Shown: in pieces, positions 1 to 10,606 of the stretch
Layout of the letters: the number at the start of each line of letters is the position of its first letter
Numbering within the stretch: the stretch's first letter is position 1
Assembly (NCBI GenBank): GCA_030411725.1
Contig: MU839830.1
Coordinates: forward strand, 1,612,001-1,676,000
Source of the DNA: Echria macrotheca
Lineage: Eukaryota > Ascomycota > Sordariomycetes > Sordariales > Schizotheciaceae
Direction: 5' to 3'
DNA: 64,000 bases
The notes under the pieces: model-generated
The model's database searches: none
The model's input: the letters and a program-made list of their open reading frames with translations, nothing else
Told to the model about the DNA's origin: nothing
Made by a program: the position numbers and the translations under genes

Positions 1-92
1 GTCCTGATCAGTTCCTTTGATGTAGTTAGTTCCGAATTGCTTGTGTCTAGGAAAGAAATAGAGAGTTTACCGGACATGGTGTGGTGCGGCAT
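1..92 (-). CDS. Possible 5' end of a gene leaving the left edge
   Basis: Tentative. On the minus strand an ATG at 92 opens a short frame (MPHHTMSG) that reaches a GTAAAC donor near 70. A good CTAAC branch motif and a CAG acceptor follow near positions 22-8, so coding sequence may continue beyond the window. Upstream, at 92-900, the minus strand is pyrimidine-rich and has further donor/acceptor-like signals (GTAAGT at about 553 and 792, CACCAG near 665), as expected for a spliced 5' leader. No domain is visible, so no function is offered. The signals could also be chance in CT-rich DNA. Confidence 0.2.
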   Translation of the reverse strand, partial: MPHHTMSGKLSISFLDTSNSELTTSKELIR

Positions 93-2279
93 CGTGGCTA
101 CCGTGAACGCTTGGCTGGACTGGCGGACTGCTTTGATGGACAGTTAGCAAGATGTAAAACAGGTTGTTCAGTTTGTTAAGGCGGGAGCGGCCTGAAGAGA
201 GTAGGTGACAATAGACAAGTGGTCTCTACCTATCTAGAGAGCAAGGGGGCCTTGGAAACCAGGCAGATTTAGACTTCGCACCATGACAAGGTCGGTGGGA
301 GTGAACCAGGCCGACGTGTATTCTCTTACCAGCTGGGCTGACAGTTGAGGTAGGTAAACAATGTCAAACTGGTCATCTGATAGGGAAAACTGGATGAAAT
401 GGAAGACGAGGGAAGTATGTGGCTTATGGAAAAACTTGGAACATTTGCAATTAAGCAATACCGAGATTGTAATAAGGTAGAGAGGAAGACCAAGAGACCG
501 ACTGTAACCAACTGAACAGAATGTGAAAGAACTGAGATAGAAAGGCACTTACTTGTGTAGACTGCGTTTGCTGATCTTGGTAATCAAGATCGAAGAAGGA
601 AGCCGTGACGAGGCTCGAGAAAGGAGGTCTTGGTGTGGTTAAAATGGGTCGTGGAGGCAATCCTGGTGAATCTTGCTGAGCTTAACTGGCTGGTGAAGAG
701 AACAGAGTCAGAATCAACAAAGACTACAAGAGAAGGTGTGCGGAGGAACAGAGAAAATTGCGGACAAGGCCAAAAGATGGTAAAGACTTACTAACCTTTC
801 TGCTCCGGATTGACGGTTGATGGTAAACTGACGAAGTCAACCTCACTAGGTACCTAGGTACTTGAGGAATGTCAAATAGGGCGGTGGAGAGGAGGAGGAG
901 GAGAATGAAATCAGTGTTTGGCTGGAGTACTGAGCTGGATAGACATGTAAAGAAAGAAATAAGGGAGGAAGTTTCTTCTCAGCCGGAACTGATGTGAAAA
1001 GTAAAAGAGGTTCTCACGGATCAATCTTGTGGTGGTGGTGAAAACAAACTTCTGGCGAGAGACTTCAAGATTCACGTTTCTGCTGACTACGGAAAAGAAG
1101 AATCCCAAGAAAGGAAAGAAACGTGGGCATCAAAATTGCATATGCCCTAACTCCGGCGACAAAGCGTGACTCCGTGATGAGCGCCGAGTGTTGAAAGGCT
1201 CGGCGGTTTGACAGTGGTTTTCCTACTCGACGTTGAGTTGGAGCCATTCACGACGACATCCCCGGCCCGGGAGCCCCCAGTGCCCGCCTCGAGTATTTGC
1301 GAGGGCTTCAGAACTAGTCATCCAATTAGATACAGAGAGAAATATCACGCCAAGAAAATCTTTATGAACTGTTTGAGAGAGCTGGAATCCCAAACACCGC
1401 GAGGCGCAAACAAAACCCTTGGAGGCCTTATCCAACCTGATCCCGCAAGTGACGATGGAGGACCAGAGTGAATGCATATATCCCAACTGGAAACACCCAA
1501 TAAAAAATGAAGGTATGGAACCGACCCGTCCAAGCCATGCTGGCGTTGAAATAAATACGGAATTCATGTGGATAAGACGAGGCTGAGGACTCGACAGGCT
1601 AGCATAGGTGTTAGTACTACATGACCCCGGGACCCGGAAGCCAGCTCCGGTGCCATAGTCCTCTTCTTACCGGGTGCGGAATTCCAAGCGACAAGCGTAT
1701 TACATAGCTCAATACCTACCTGAGAACCCTGTTGATACTGATGAATTCTACCATCCGAAAATCAAGTTTCACTAGGTCCAATACCTTAATCAGAACCGTC
1801 TGCGAATCAACAGTACATACCTACCTAGGTGGCTGATACCAGTTTCCTATGAATCCGCCTCACATCGCTTGCAGGACATTAGTGAGCCCTCGCTTTTTAC
1901 GGCCTTATAACGCTCCAACTGTTATGTCCATTAGAGCACTGCCCAGAGTTCATACAGGGACCGCATACTCCTGTTCGAGGTATGCCCTGCATCAGCTGGC
2001 CATTTCAATCTCGATTTGCCATGTTGCTCCTTCAGCAACCTTTACGCTAAACCCCGGCCATCAATCACCCGGGAATAAAGGTTTGTATGGCGGCCGTATA
2101 TATTAAATTCATAATCAGGTATCCAGGTATATTTCTTGGTCCTCGACACATGCCCTGGGACATCATAACCACGAGGGTTTGGGCAAGGACAGTGCCATGC
2201 CTAATCATCCCATTATCAGCTACTCATCGCTCGCTCCCCGGTTCTTCAAATATTCAAGCACTTTCACAACCGTAACTGT
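93..2279. other. Non-coding stretch with leader-like splice signals
   Basis: No convincing gene. The minus strand of 93-900 is CT-rich with intron-like signals and may be the spliced leader of the edge gene. The 2.2 kb also holds the perfect palindrome TACCTAGGTA at 851-860 and a near copy at 1822-1830. The remaining short frames have no domain, repeat or codon pattern suggesting protein. Confidence 0.4.
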
Positions 2280-3709
2280 TTATCCACCCTCGTTGCCATC
2301 CCCAGTGTACCCGGGCCCCGTCCCGCCTGGTGGTTTCTCCGAATACCCACCACCAACCGCGTCTGCTGGCATCATGCCCAGATACGCCATCGCATCCCAC
2401 CCTGCCTGCAGGTTCTGTGGACACTCCTCGGCATGAAGTACTCTCGTCACCTGCCCCTCGGCCGATACCTGGCCAATCCACGCAGACTGCCCCTCCTCAA
2501 GTGACGCGTACGCCCGCTGCGCAGCCTCCGACAGATACCCGGAAATCAGGGGACACCCGCAATCAGCATGCAAAAGAACCTCGTTCTTGAGCTTGAAGAC
2601 CTCGTCTCGAAGGCTGTTGATCTGTTAGCATCACCCTTCACAAGTGGTATTGCGTAGAGGACATCATACCGTCCAGCCGTGGCCAACAACGCATCGCGCC
2701 GCAGCCTCACTTCGCGTTCCTCTGCTTCCATGATGGCGATCGCTTGCTGCGTCTTGGCACGATACCGTGCCGCGGCCGCCTTGTTTCGTGCGCGCACGAC
2801 CGAGGAGCGCATCGACAATTCCTCATCGCCTTCCTCATGATCCTCCGATGGGGCCGTCGGGGCAAAGCTCACGGCACGCGAACTGCCCGACCTCGAACCG
2901 TACCCTGATCCTGATCCTGATCCTGATCCTGACCCAGACCCGAACGCAGAGCTGGCCGACGTGGCAGACGGCGGGGGGCGCGTGAGTGATGACGGCCGCC
3001 GCAGCGATTCTGGAGAAAACGACGCCGACGACTCTGACTCAATGGTATACACGGGTGGCCGACCGGGCTTGGCGCGGACGCGCGGGACGCCGTCGTCGTC
3101 GTACAGCCGCGGCCGACCGCGCTTCCGTTTACCCTTGTCGGAGCTTGGTCCGGTGCTGCCGGTTGATTGACTGTGGGCGGCCGAGATTGACGGCGGGCCA
3201 GCGCTGGTCGGCGAGGTAGCGGCCCAGACGGTGCTGGATGTGCCGTTGGCGATGGCCGCACCGTAGGGGAGCGAGGCTGCCATGTCGCCGGCCTGGAAGT
3301 AGTCCACCTCGTAGTCGTAGACGGCGCCGTCTCCCTCCCCTGGGCTCGAGCGATAGTCGCCCCAGTTTCCGCCCGTCCATGACGGCTGGACTCCCATCCC
3401 CGGCCATGGCGACTGTGTTCCGACCAGCGACGGCGAAGCATATCCGTCCCCCAAAGGTGGGTGGGGGTATGTGACATGAGCCGCCACCGCGTCATATCGG
3501 ACTGTCTCGAGTGGGCCGAGGGGATATTGGTCGAACGGCGGCCCTGTGATCCCTGGAGAGATGCCGAGCGTGCCCATGTCGTAGTAGCTAGTGGTCGAGT
3601 CGGGCACGATGGGAGCTGAGCCCGTCGGCCCCGGGATTTGGTAACCCGTCTCGCTTTGCGGCTCGACGTGATCGAAGGGCGGGCTCTGCTTCTGGTTCGG
3701 AGGGTCCAT
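2280..3709 (-). CDS. bZIP transcription factor with two AT-hooks
   Basis: Two exons, 3709-2670 and 2613-2280, joined across a 56-nt intron (GTATGA donor, GCTAAC branch, CAACAG acceptor), give 457 aa. Without splicing the zipper is lost, which supports the model. Residues 1-190 are Pro/Gly/Ser/Tyr-rich and probably an activation region. Two AT-hook cores (KRGRPRL near 193, GRPPVY near 215) suggest minor-groove DNA contact. A Gly-Ser run (about 258-268) comes from a GATCCT-type hexanucleotide repeat. The basic region (RNKAAAARYR, near 308) has the N-x7-R spacing of bZIP proteins. Leucine/valine heptads cross the splice site and are followed by a Cys-rich segment (HADCGCPL). The layout resembles ATF/CREB-like fungal bZIPs. 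Expected role: nuclear transcription regulator; targets unknown. Confidence 0.85.
2904..2936. repeat. CTGATC hexanucleotide microsatellite in the bZIP gene
   Basis: Four to five tandem CTGATC units encode the Gly-Ser run between the AT-hooks and the bZIP domain. The copy number is likely to vary between strains in steps of two residues, leaving the frame intact. Confidence 0.8.
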
Positions 3710-5526
3710 GCTTGGTCCCTGGGGTTGAGAAGTCGTCTCGCTCGCGCCTATAGGGCTCCATAGTCAGCCCAAACCAGCCCGGCAGTTGCGACGAAACAGA
3801 TAGAAATGCATGTTTGTCTCTGACACATACAACATACTGACCATGCCGGCGTCACCAAATTCCAAAGGTGGCTCCGGCGATATCGCCCGCCGAGACGAAC
3901 TCAAAAGCCCGCCACTCGTGTGTCCGGCAGGGCAATTGGGGGGCTCTAGCAAGCCAATCCGTCGAGGGCGCGGCGCGCTGGGGTTGTCGTGAAGCAATCG
4001 ATCGTGGATGTTGCTGTCGCGGGGTCATCAAGGGGTACCTGAGGAACGGCTTATCACAAATTCGGGCAGCACGCGACAGGACCCAGTTGCGTCATCTTTG
4101 CGTCCTACTAACTGCATGATAAGCGCGGGGAAGGGCAAGATATATATTCTAAAGAAACCCGATATTTCAGGGCTGCATCGAGACGGCGGGATCCGCTGGT
4201 GGGCAAAGTTGAGGGGGTACACGTATGGGCCAGCGGTAGGGCGGTAACCGTGGGCTGGCGATGGACCGCCAGTCGGGACGGGGATTTGTGGCGTGGCAGG
4301 ACCCTGATTTTCCAAGCCTGCACCAGGCGCGACCCTGTGGGGATGTCCTGTGCAGCGAGGGACCTGACAGCTGTTGGGCGCCATGACACGAGCAGCACAA
4401 GTCGGTTAGCATGTCGAGTGCGGACCGTACACTAGGCTGCTAACAATTGCAGAGCGAAAGCACTTGGTCCCTGCAGCCCTGACGTCAGCCTGCATGGCTG
4501 GACAGAAAGCGGAATGCGCCGGACAGTTTACTCCTATTGGCCACCTAGTGGATGATGTGACCCGCCTGGCGAAGGTGGGGTGGTTCACAGTGAATTTCAC
4601 AAGAAAAGGAACTTCGAAGTTTATTCAAACTTCACATCAGACATCTCAAAGCAAGGTCCTGGATGGAATCGGGATTATCGGGCAACCACCCAAACCATTC
4701 GTCATGGCCCTCATAGATATGTCCCCTTGTTATTGCCGGGACCTGAAAAATTTCAAACCTGTTGCTTCCACAACATTCAGAATTCCTATCCGAGCTGTCA
4801 CTGTTACATATGAAACACATGAAAGCCGGCGAAGCCGTAAATCTCAACCATGATTCAGGGTCCAGCGTCAGAAGAGAAATCAGACTTGCCGCTTCCTTTC
4901 ATGGATATGCCCCCGCTGCCACGTAATGGCAGTTCCGGGCCGACATCCACCTGCCACAGTGCCACTTGAGCAACTTCTCATTGACCCTGAGGTAAAGGCA
5001 CTCCCACATGCCAATATGCTCCTCCAGCAGGACCGACTTCGTCTCTTGCCCGTCTTCTTCTCCACTTTCTCCCACACGCCTGAACGGTATAGCGAGCAGC
5101 GACACTCGCGACCCGGACTTTTGGGTCCTCGAGCACAGGCGTAATTCGCCGGGTCAATTCGTAGCAATCGCAGCCCACAGAAGAGGGCCCAGATTCCAGC
5201 CTGGGCGGAAAGGCAGATAAGTCCGCAGCGACCGGGGTGGCTTCCTTTTCTATGGGAGAGCTCCTTTGGGAAAGCGGAAGACCGAGCACGGGAGCCTCCC
5301 AACATGGGTGGCCATTCCCGGCAACTTATTAATAAGGAGGAGTCTTCTCTCTCTTCCAACACCGCCTTCGCAGCATCTTCCGCTCGGCACCATATCTCTT
5401 CTGGAGGGCATTATCTTGACCCGCCCGTTCCCTCCCCACGCACCCAGCATCGACGCAGCTCATCACCGCTGCCCTGCGTTTGACCATTCCATCCCCTCCG
5501 GCGCCTCCGGGGCGTGCTCCGGCGTC
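3710..5526. other. Intergenic region between bZIP and repeat-protein genes
   Basis: Divergent upstream regions of the bZIP gene (-) and the repeat-protein gene (+). Several 70-160 codon frames exist on both strands, but none shows a domain, a signal peptide or consistent codon use. From about 5335 to 5480 the plus strand is CT-rich, as in many fungal 5' leaders. Confidence 0.5.
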
Positions 5527-8500
5527 ATGCAAGACTATCAATACTTCCATCCCGCGGCGGGACAGAAAGGCGGCTACCAGGTCTGGCCGAAAAAAAGGGC
5601 CTCTACTCCTCAGTCCTGCAAGCAGACCAAGTGTGTGGGCAGGCGAAACAGCCATGTCGTCATATCATTGGGTCCAGCGGCCCAGCGCCAGCAATTTGAA
5701 CAAATCGCCGGGTGGCTTTGGACCCGTTTCCGCCATCTCAATCCGTTTCTGGACGAATATCCGGATTCGAACCACCAGCGCTACCTCCACCTCGAGACGG
5801 GCGGCGACATCAAAAAGACCAGGGAAGTCATGCGCGGCCTCAAATCATTGGTGGAGAGGTCGGACAGGAAGCCCGGGACGCGTACGTTTCACTCGTGGCC
5901 GCCGGCGATATGTCTTGCTGCGGATCCGATCTGGTAGTTCCAGCCTCCATCAGGGCCTACAAAACCGCCTAACCCGCTCCCGCCCCCCCAGCTCGTGGTG
6001 CACGGTCTATTGCCATCATCCCAAGCTCAACATCAGCTCAATATGCGCCAGCTCTTTGCATCATTTTGGCGAACCTCCTCGTAAGTACCCCTGTTGTTCG
6101 TTCGAAATTCAGGACCATGGGCTAAATGAGTATTTACCCCCAGGTTCGTTGCCAGCGACCTATGTCTTGCACAGGAATTTTTGGGTCCGCCCAACAAATA
6201 TGCAAGATACTGGTATTACGCGGTCTTCTCCGCTGACCGGGACGCCGCCACTGCAGCTTGCGACAGCATGGATGGCATGATCAGCCAGCAGGGAGGAATA
6301 CTCGACATTCAAATGGTCGATCGGAAGGCCGACCAGGCTGGCCAACCCCTGGCCCCATCCGGCGGGACGGAGCAACCGGCAGATCCTCCTGAAGAGAAGG
6401 ACGATCAACAGAAGCATCATGGCCACGATGATCCGTCGGAGACACTCCACCATGACAAGCATGTCCCCGATGTCGTGTCCCGGCAGGCTCGGGAGAGCGA
6501 CGACCGGATGATGTATCTGATGGAGAAGCTCGGCCTGAGTTTTGGGGACGTGTGGGAAAAATATGGCGAGCTTATTGGGGACGAAACTACAGATATGGAC
6601 GATTATGAGAAGCTGGGACTCCTTCACGCGTGTCTTTTCGGCGAGGACTTTCCTAACCTCGATTCTGGCAAATCTGCATCACCATCATCATCAAATGTGC
6701 CCGTGTCAGCTTTTCAAGCAACGGCGGAATCCATCGCATCCGACCTCAGTATGAGAAGTGGTCGGGAAGTAAGTGTAGGCGAAGTGTGCCGCAGGTATTC
6801 CACCATGGACGCGAGAGCCACCGAAGGACTGGACCCTCTTGAGAAGCTGAAGCTACTTGCAATTCAATTAGGCGACGAATACAACGGCGAAACAGCACCA
6901 ACCGGCCCCAGGCCATGTGAACCGGCATCAGCAGCACCAGAGCGATCCGAGTCAAATGACGATGAAAAACAGTCAGAGAACGTGGACCGCCGCACTGACA
7001 AGCCGGATGAGTCGAAGCCTACTGCTAGAAGTCGGCGGCTTCGGGCCGCAAATGCCCGCCTGCAATATGCGGGACGAATAATGGACGCTGATCCCGATAC
7101 CGTGTTGGCGATGGTTGAGAGCCTGCCTCCGGACCTTATTACTCCAGAGATGGACGACTATGACAAGTTAGGAATCGTTTACTCCTTAAATACCGGCGGG
7201 GAGATTCCTATCTCGGAATCTGACCCAGAATTCTTGGAATCATCCGAGTCATCGGAGTCAGACGATGATGACCGGGAATCAGACAACAGTTCCGACGAAG
7301 ATGAAAGAGCAGACGCAATCGCAGCAGCACTCAATGCGAAGTATGTTTTTCGAAACCCAGTAAAGCAGCAGCAAGTGAAGAATGTGTTTTCAAAGATGGA
7401 TCCCACGGCTGTTAAAAAGATGGATCGTGAAGAAAAGCTACTCGTTGTTCATGAGGAACATAGACTATTGATGAAAATCGCAAGTGTAATCGGTTGGCAT
7501 CATGACGTACAAGTGATGCCGCTGGAAGTACAGCAGGCACTACAACAGCTAGATTCCACAGCGTTGGAGGCGATGGATTTTGACGGCAAGGTTCGAGCCG
7601 TTGAAAAGCACTTATCGCTCGACAGACAACAGACGGCCCGCGAACGGGACTCATCGGCACCGGGGTCGGCACCAGAGCGGTCGAAGTCAAACGATGACAG
7701 GCCGACAGACAGCAGCTCCAACGAAGATAAAAGAGCCGAGGCAATCGCAACACTGCTCATCGACAAGCATGGTGAGCGAGTGGATCCGCTGGAAGTGAAG
7801 AGTGTGATTTCAGACCTGGACCCCACAGCTTTGGAGGCGATGGATCATGACGGATTGGTTCGAGCTGTTGGAGAGCAGCTATTCGAAAAGAGACGAAGAG
7901 AACAGCCGACGGTCTGCGAGCCAGGCTCATCGGGACCAGAGCGATCGGAAATAGCTGGCGGGAGGACGGAACACACCAGCCCCCACCAGATTTTTCAGCA
8001 GCTGCAGTACTCCATCGCAAGCAGACTCGAAATGGACCCGCGGGATATATTTGGTATGCTCCGACAGCTGCCGGCTTCAGCTCTGAAAGGAAAATACGGT
8101 GTTGCCAAGTTGCGAGTTCTTGAGGAATCTCTGGGACTGAGCCCGGCTACTCTCGATCCTGCGAGGGATCTCGGTGTTTCGACAGGGCAGACAACAAGTT
8201 CGTGTGAACTCAGTGCGGACCGTGGCCAGGAGGATAGCGAGCAAGTATTGGCGGGTTCTATTCGGTCTTCTATTCATGTGCTCGCTGAGAACTACGCTGC
8301 AGCACAGTTGCAACAGTCCAGGGCGAAGGTGGAGAGTGAGAGGCTTAAAGAGGAGTTGCGCTTGGAACAGTCCAGGGCGAAGGTGGAGAATGAGAGGCTT
8401 AAAGAGGAGTTGCGCGAGATACAGAGGCTTAAGGAGGAGTTGCTCAAGAAAGAGGAGTTGCTCAAGAAAGAGGAGTCGCTCAAGAAAGAGGAGTCGCTCA

Positions 8501-9384
8501 AGAAAGAGGGGTCGCTCAAGAAAGAGGAGTTGCTCAAGCAGACAGGGCAGGTGGTGGAAGCGCTCTCATTGTCGCTAGGGCAGAGCGGATCAGACTCACA
8601 GCTGTCAGAACCGCCCTTGGAAAGCTCCAGGGCGAAGGTGGAGAGGGAGAGGCTTAAAGAGGAGTTGCGCTTGGAAAACTCCAGGGCTAAGATGGAGAGG
8701 GAGAGGCGTAAAGAGGAGTTGCTCAAGATAAAGACACAGTGGTTGGAAACAGTCTCATTAGCGCTAGCGCAGAGCGGATCAGACTCACAGCTGTCAGAAC
8801 CGCTCTTGGAAAACTCCAGGGCAAAGAAGGAGATGGAGAGGCTTAAAGAGGAGTTGCACAAGCAGACACAGCTGGCGAACGCGATCTTGGACAAGTCCAG
8901 GCCGAAGATGGAGAGGGAGAGGCTTAAAGAGGAGTTTATCAAACAGTCAGATCTGGTGGAAGCGCTCACAGAGCTGGTGAAATTGCTCTCACTGTCGCAA
9001 GGGCAGAGCGGATCAGACTCACCCGACGAGGAGTCGGACCCCGATGTTCAGACGATCTCAAGGGAACCGGAAGCGAGCACTTCCGAAATAAAGCCGTCGC
9101 TCCCGACACAGGGCTCATCAGCACCGGAACCATTGCAATCGTCCACGTCCGGAACCGGCCCCGGATCAGACTCACTCGACAAGGAGCCGGACCCCGATGT
9201 TCAGACGATATCAAGGGAACCGGAAGCGAGCACTTCCGAAATACAGCCGTCGCTGCCGACACAGGGCTCATCAGAACCCGAACCATTGCAATCGTCCATG
9301 TCCGGAACCGGCCTTAAGCGGCCACACTCGCATAGTCCATCACCGGAACCAGAGAAAAAGAAGGTTAGGCTCCAACAGGACTGA
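5527..9384 (+). CDS. Large unrecognised helical-repeat and coiled-coil protein
   Basis: I do not recognise a family. The main exon is 6144-9384, joined to 5992-6080 by a clear 63-nt intron (GTAAGT, GCTAAAT, CCCAG). An upstream exon, 5527-5850, reads well as protein (QFEQIAGWLWTRFRHLNPF) but needs a weak GTGGAG donor for a 141-nt intron. With it the product is 1217 aa; starting at ATG 6043 it is 1092 aa. Visible parts: about seven degenerate helical units of 45-55 residues (6490-8140) sharing the pattern L-D-P-T-A-L-x-x-M-D-x-x-x-K-L-R-A-V, separated by acidic Ser/Asp/Glu linkers; a charged coiled coil (8305-9000) built on RLKEEL and KKEE repeats; two tandem 51-residue Ser/Pro-rich units (9022-9330); and a basic, NLS-like end (EKKKVRLQQD). 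A nuclear scaffold is a guess. The 5' end is uncertain. Confidence 0.65.
8305..8540 (+). repeat. Tandem 54-nt and 18-nt repeats encoding coiled coil
   Basis: Near-identical 54-nt units (core RAKVESERLKEEL) occur at about 8315-8420, followed by five to six 18-nt units encoding (L/S)LKKEE at about 8440-8537. Further diverged copies of the 54-nt unit follow to 8940. All keep the frame, so unit-length changes would alter only the length of the coiled coil. Confidence 0.85.
9022..9330 (+). repeat. Tandem 153-nt duplication in the C-terminus
   Basis: Two units of 153 nt (51 residues, starting near 9022 and 9175) are almost identical; each contains DPDVQTISREPEASTSEI. The high identity implies a recent duplication or gene conversion. 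Confidence 0.85.
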
Positions 9385-10606
9385 CGGAACAGACATGCAC
9401 ACACGATTCGAGGTCAGCGTTGGGGTTCACCTGTTCTTTTATTCCAGCAGAGGCATGACTACATGGACCTACCTAGGTATTGTGGCAAACGGCAGAACCA
9501 CGAGTATAGCTTTTGAACAGCGGAGTCACATTGGGGAAAAAAAAATCACTGGACAGTTTTGTAGCAGGAACACTGAAATAGCATAGCGATACGAAGGTAG
9601 CCAATCTGATATTTTGGATCTCTCGTCTCGTCTCGGCAGTGGGTGAGAGCCTCACATGCACAGTCGGTGTGGCTGTCTATCTCCTCCACGGCATTGATTT
9701 TGCCGACCCTCCTTTTCTTCCTCTTGCTCCCCCACCCCCCCTTCTCCCTCTCTCTCTCCTCTGTCTGCGCTGTCCGGGAACAATCCGGGAACAAAGTGCC
9801 TTCGGCCATATTCGCTTGTATCACTTGGAGAAAGGGGAAAAGAGGAAAAGGGGATGAAATGGAAGGAAAAGAAATAAAATAAAAAAACGCGTAACGGTTC
9901 TCCACAGTTGATAAACCCCAAATTCTCCGCATGCAAGGGACGACGACACAATGCCGCCCCAATAGGCTCAAAGGGCGATTCCCGCCTTGTAAGTGGGCCG
10001 GCTTTGTCGGGCTGAACGGACGGACGGCTATCCACATCTGTCGACCAGTGCCGGAGGGAAAGAGAGGGGGGGATAATATCGAGCCAGGCACGCAGATTGC
10101 CGATTTTTGGTTACTGAGAAAAGGGATCGGCCGACGTAATAAGGGAGGTACCTGATGACTTTGGCATCTTGCTTGTCTTTTCGCTTTTTACCCGTTCATC
10201 AACCCCACATTTTTGTAGTCTTCTATTTTTCTGGAAACCCGCAAAATCCGCACACGGGAGATAGCAGACGGGTCATGGGGGATCGACAGGAACAAGAGAG
10301 AGAGAAAGAGACGCGCGTTTGCTTTTATACCCACCCCTGGAAGATCGGCGCGTACTATGGAGAAGGCACAGATTGGGTCTGATATACCTGAGGCATGACG
10401 AGATAAACACCCTGTGAATTGAGGGACCTTATATTCTCGTCGTATATAGGTATAAAAATGTCCTTTTCTTTTTTAGCATTTTAGAAATGGGAATCCCCTG
10501 TGTCGTTTCCAGTCCGTCGTGTACCAGCTCGTCGGTCTGTTCGCTGCTGTCCTGACTCCTTTGTCGAGGGAGAGAGAGGCTAGCAACAAAAAAAAGGGGG
10601 ACAAAA
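9385..10606. other. Intergenic region before the GH3 gene
   Basis: No gene seen. It holds a TACCTAGGTA palindrome at 9470-9479, a C/CT-rich tract at about 9725-9765, and the promoter of the xylosidase gene. Confidence 0.6.
10451..10457 (+). promoter_or_regulatory. TATA box candidate of the GH3 xylosidase
   Basis: TATAAAA lies 150 bp before the start codon of the GH3 gene, a plausible position for a highly expressed secreted enzyme. A GGCTAG sequence (XlnR/Xyr1 half-site type GGCTAR) sits at 10578-10583, but so close to the start codon that it may be fortuitous. Confidence 0.4.

Noticed and set aside
8292..8969. Ser/Leu-rich 225-codon minus-strand frame over the coiled coil
   Set aside because: It is the complement of the RLKEEL repeats and has no independent start context or partner exon.
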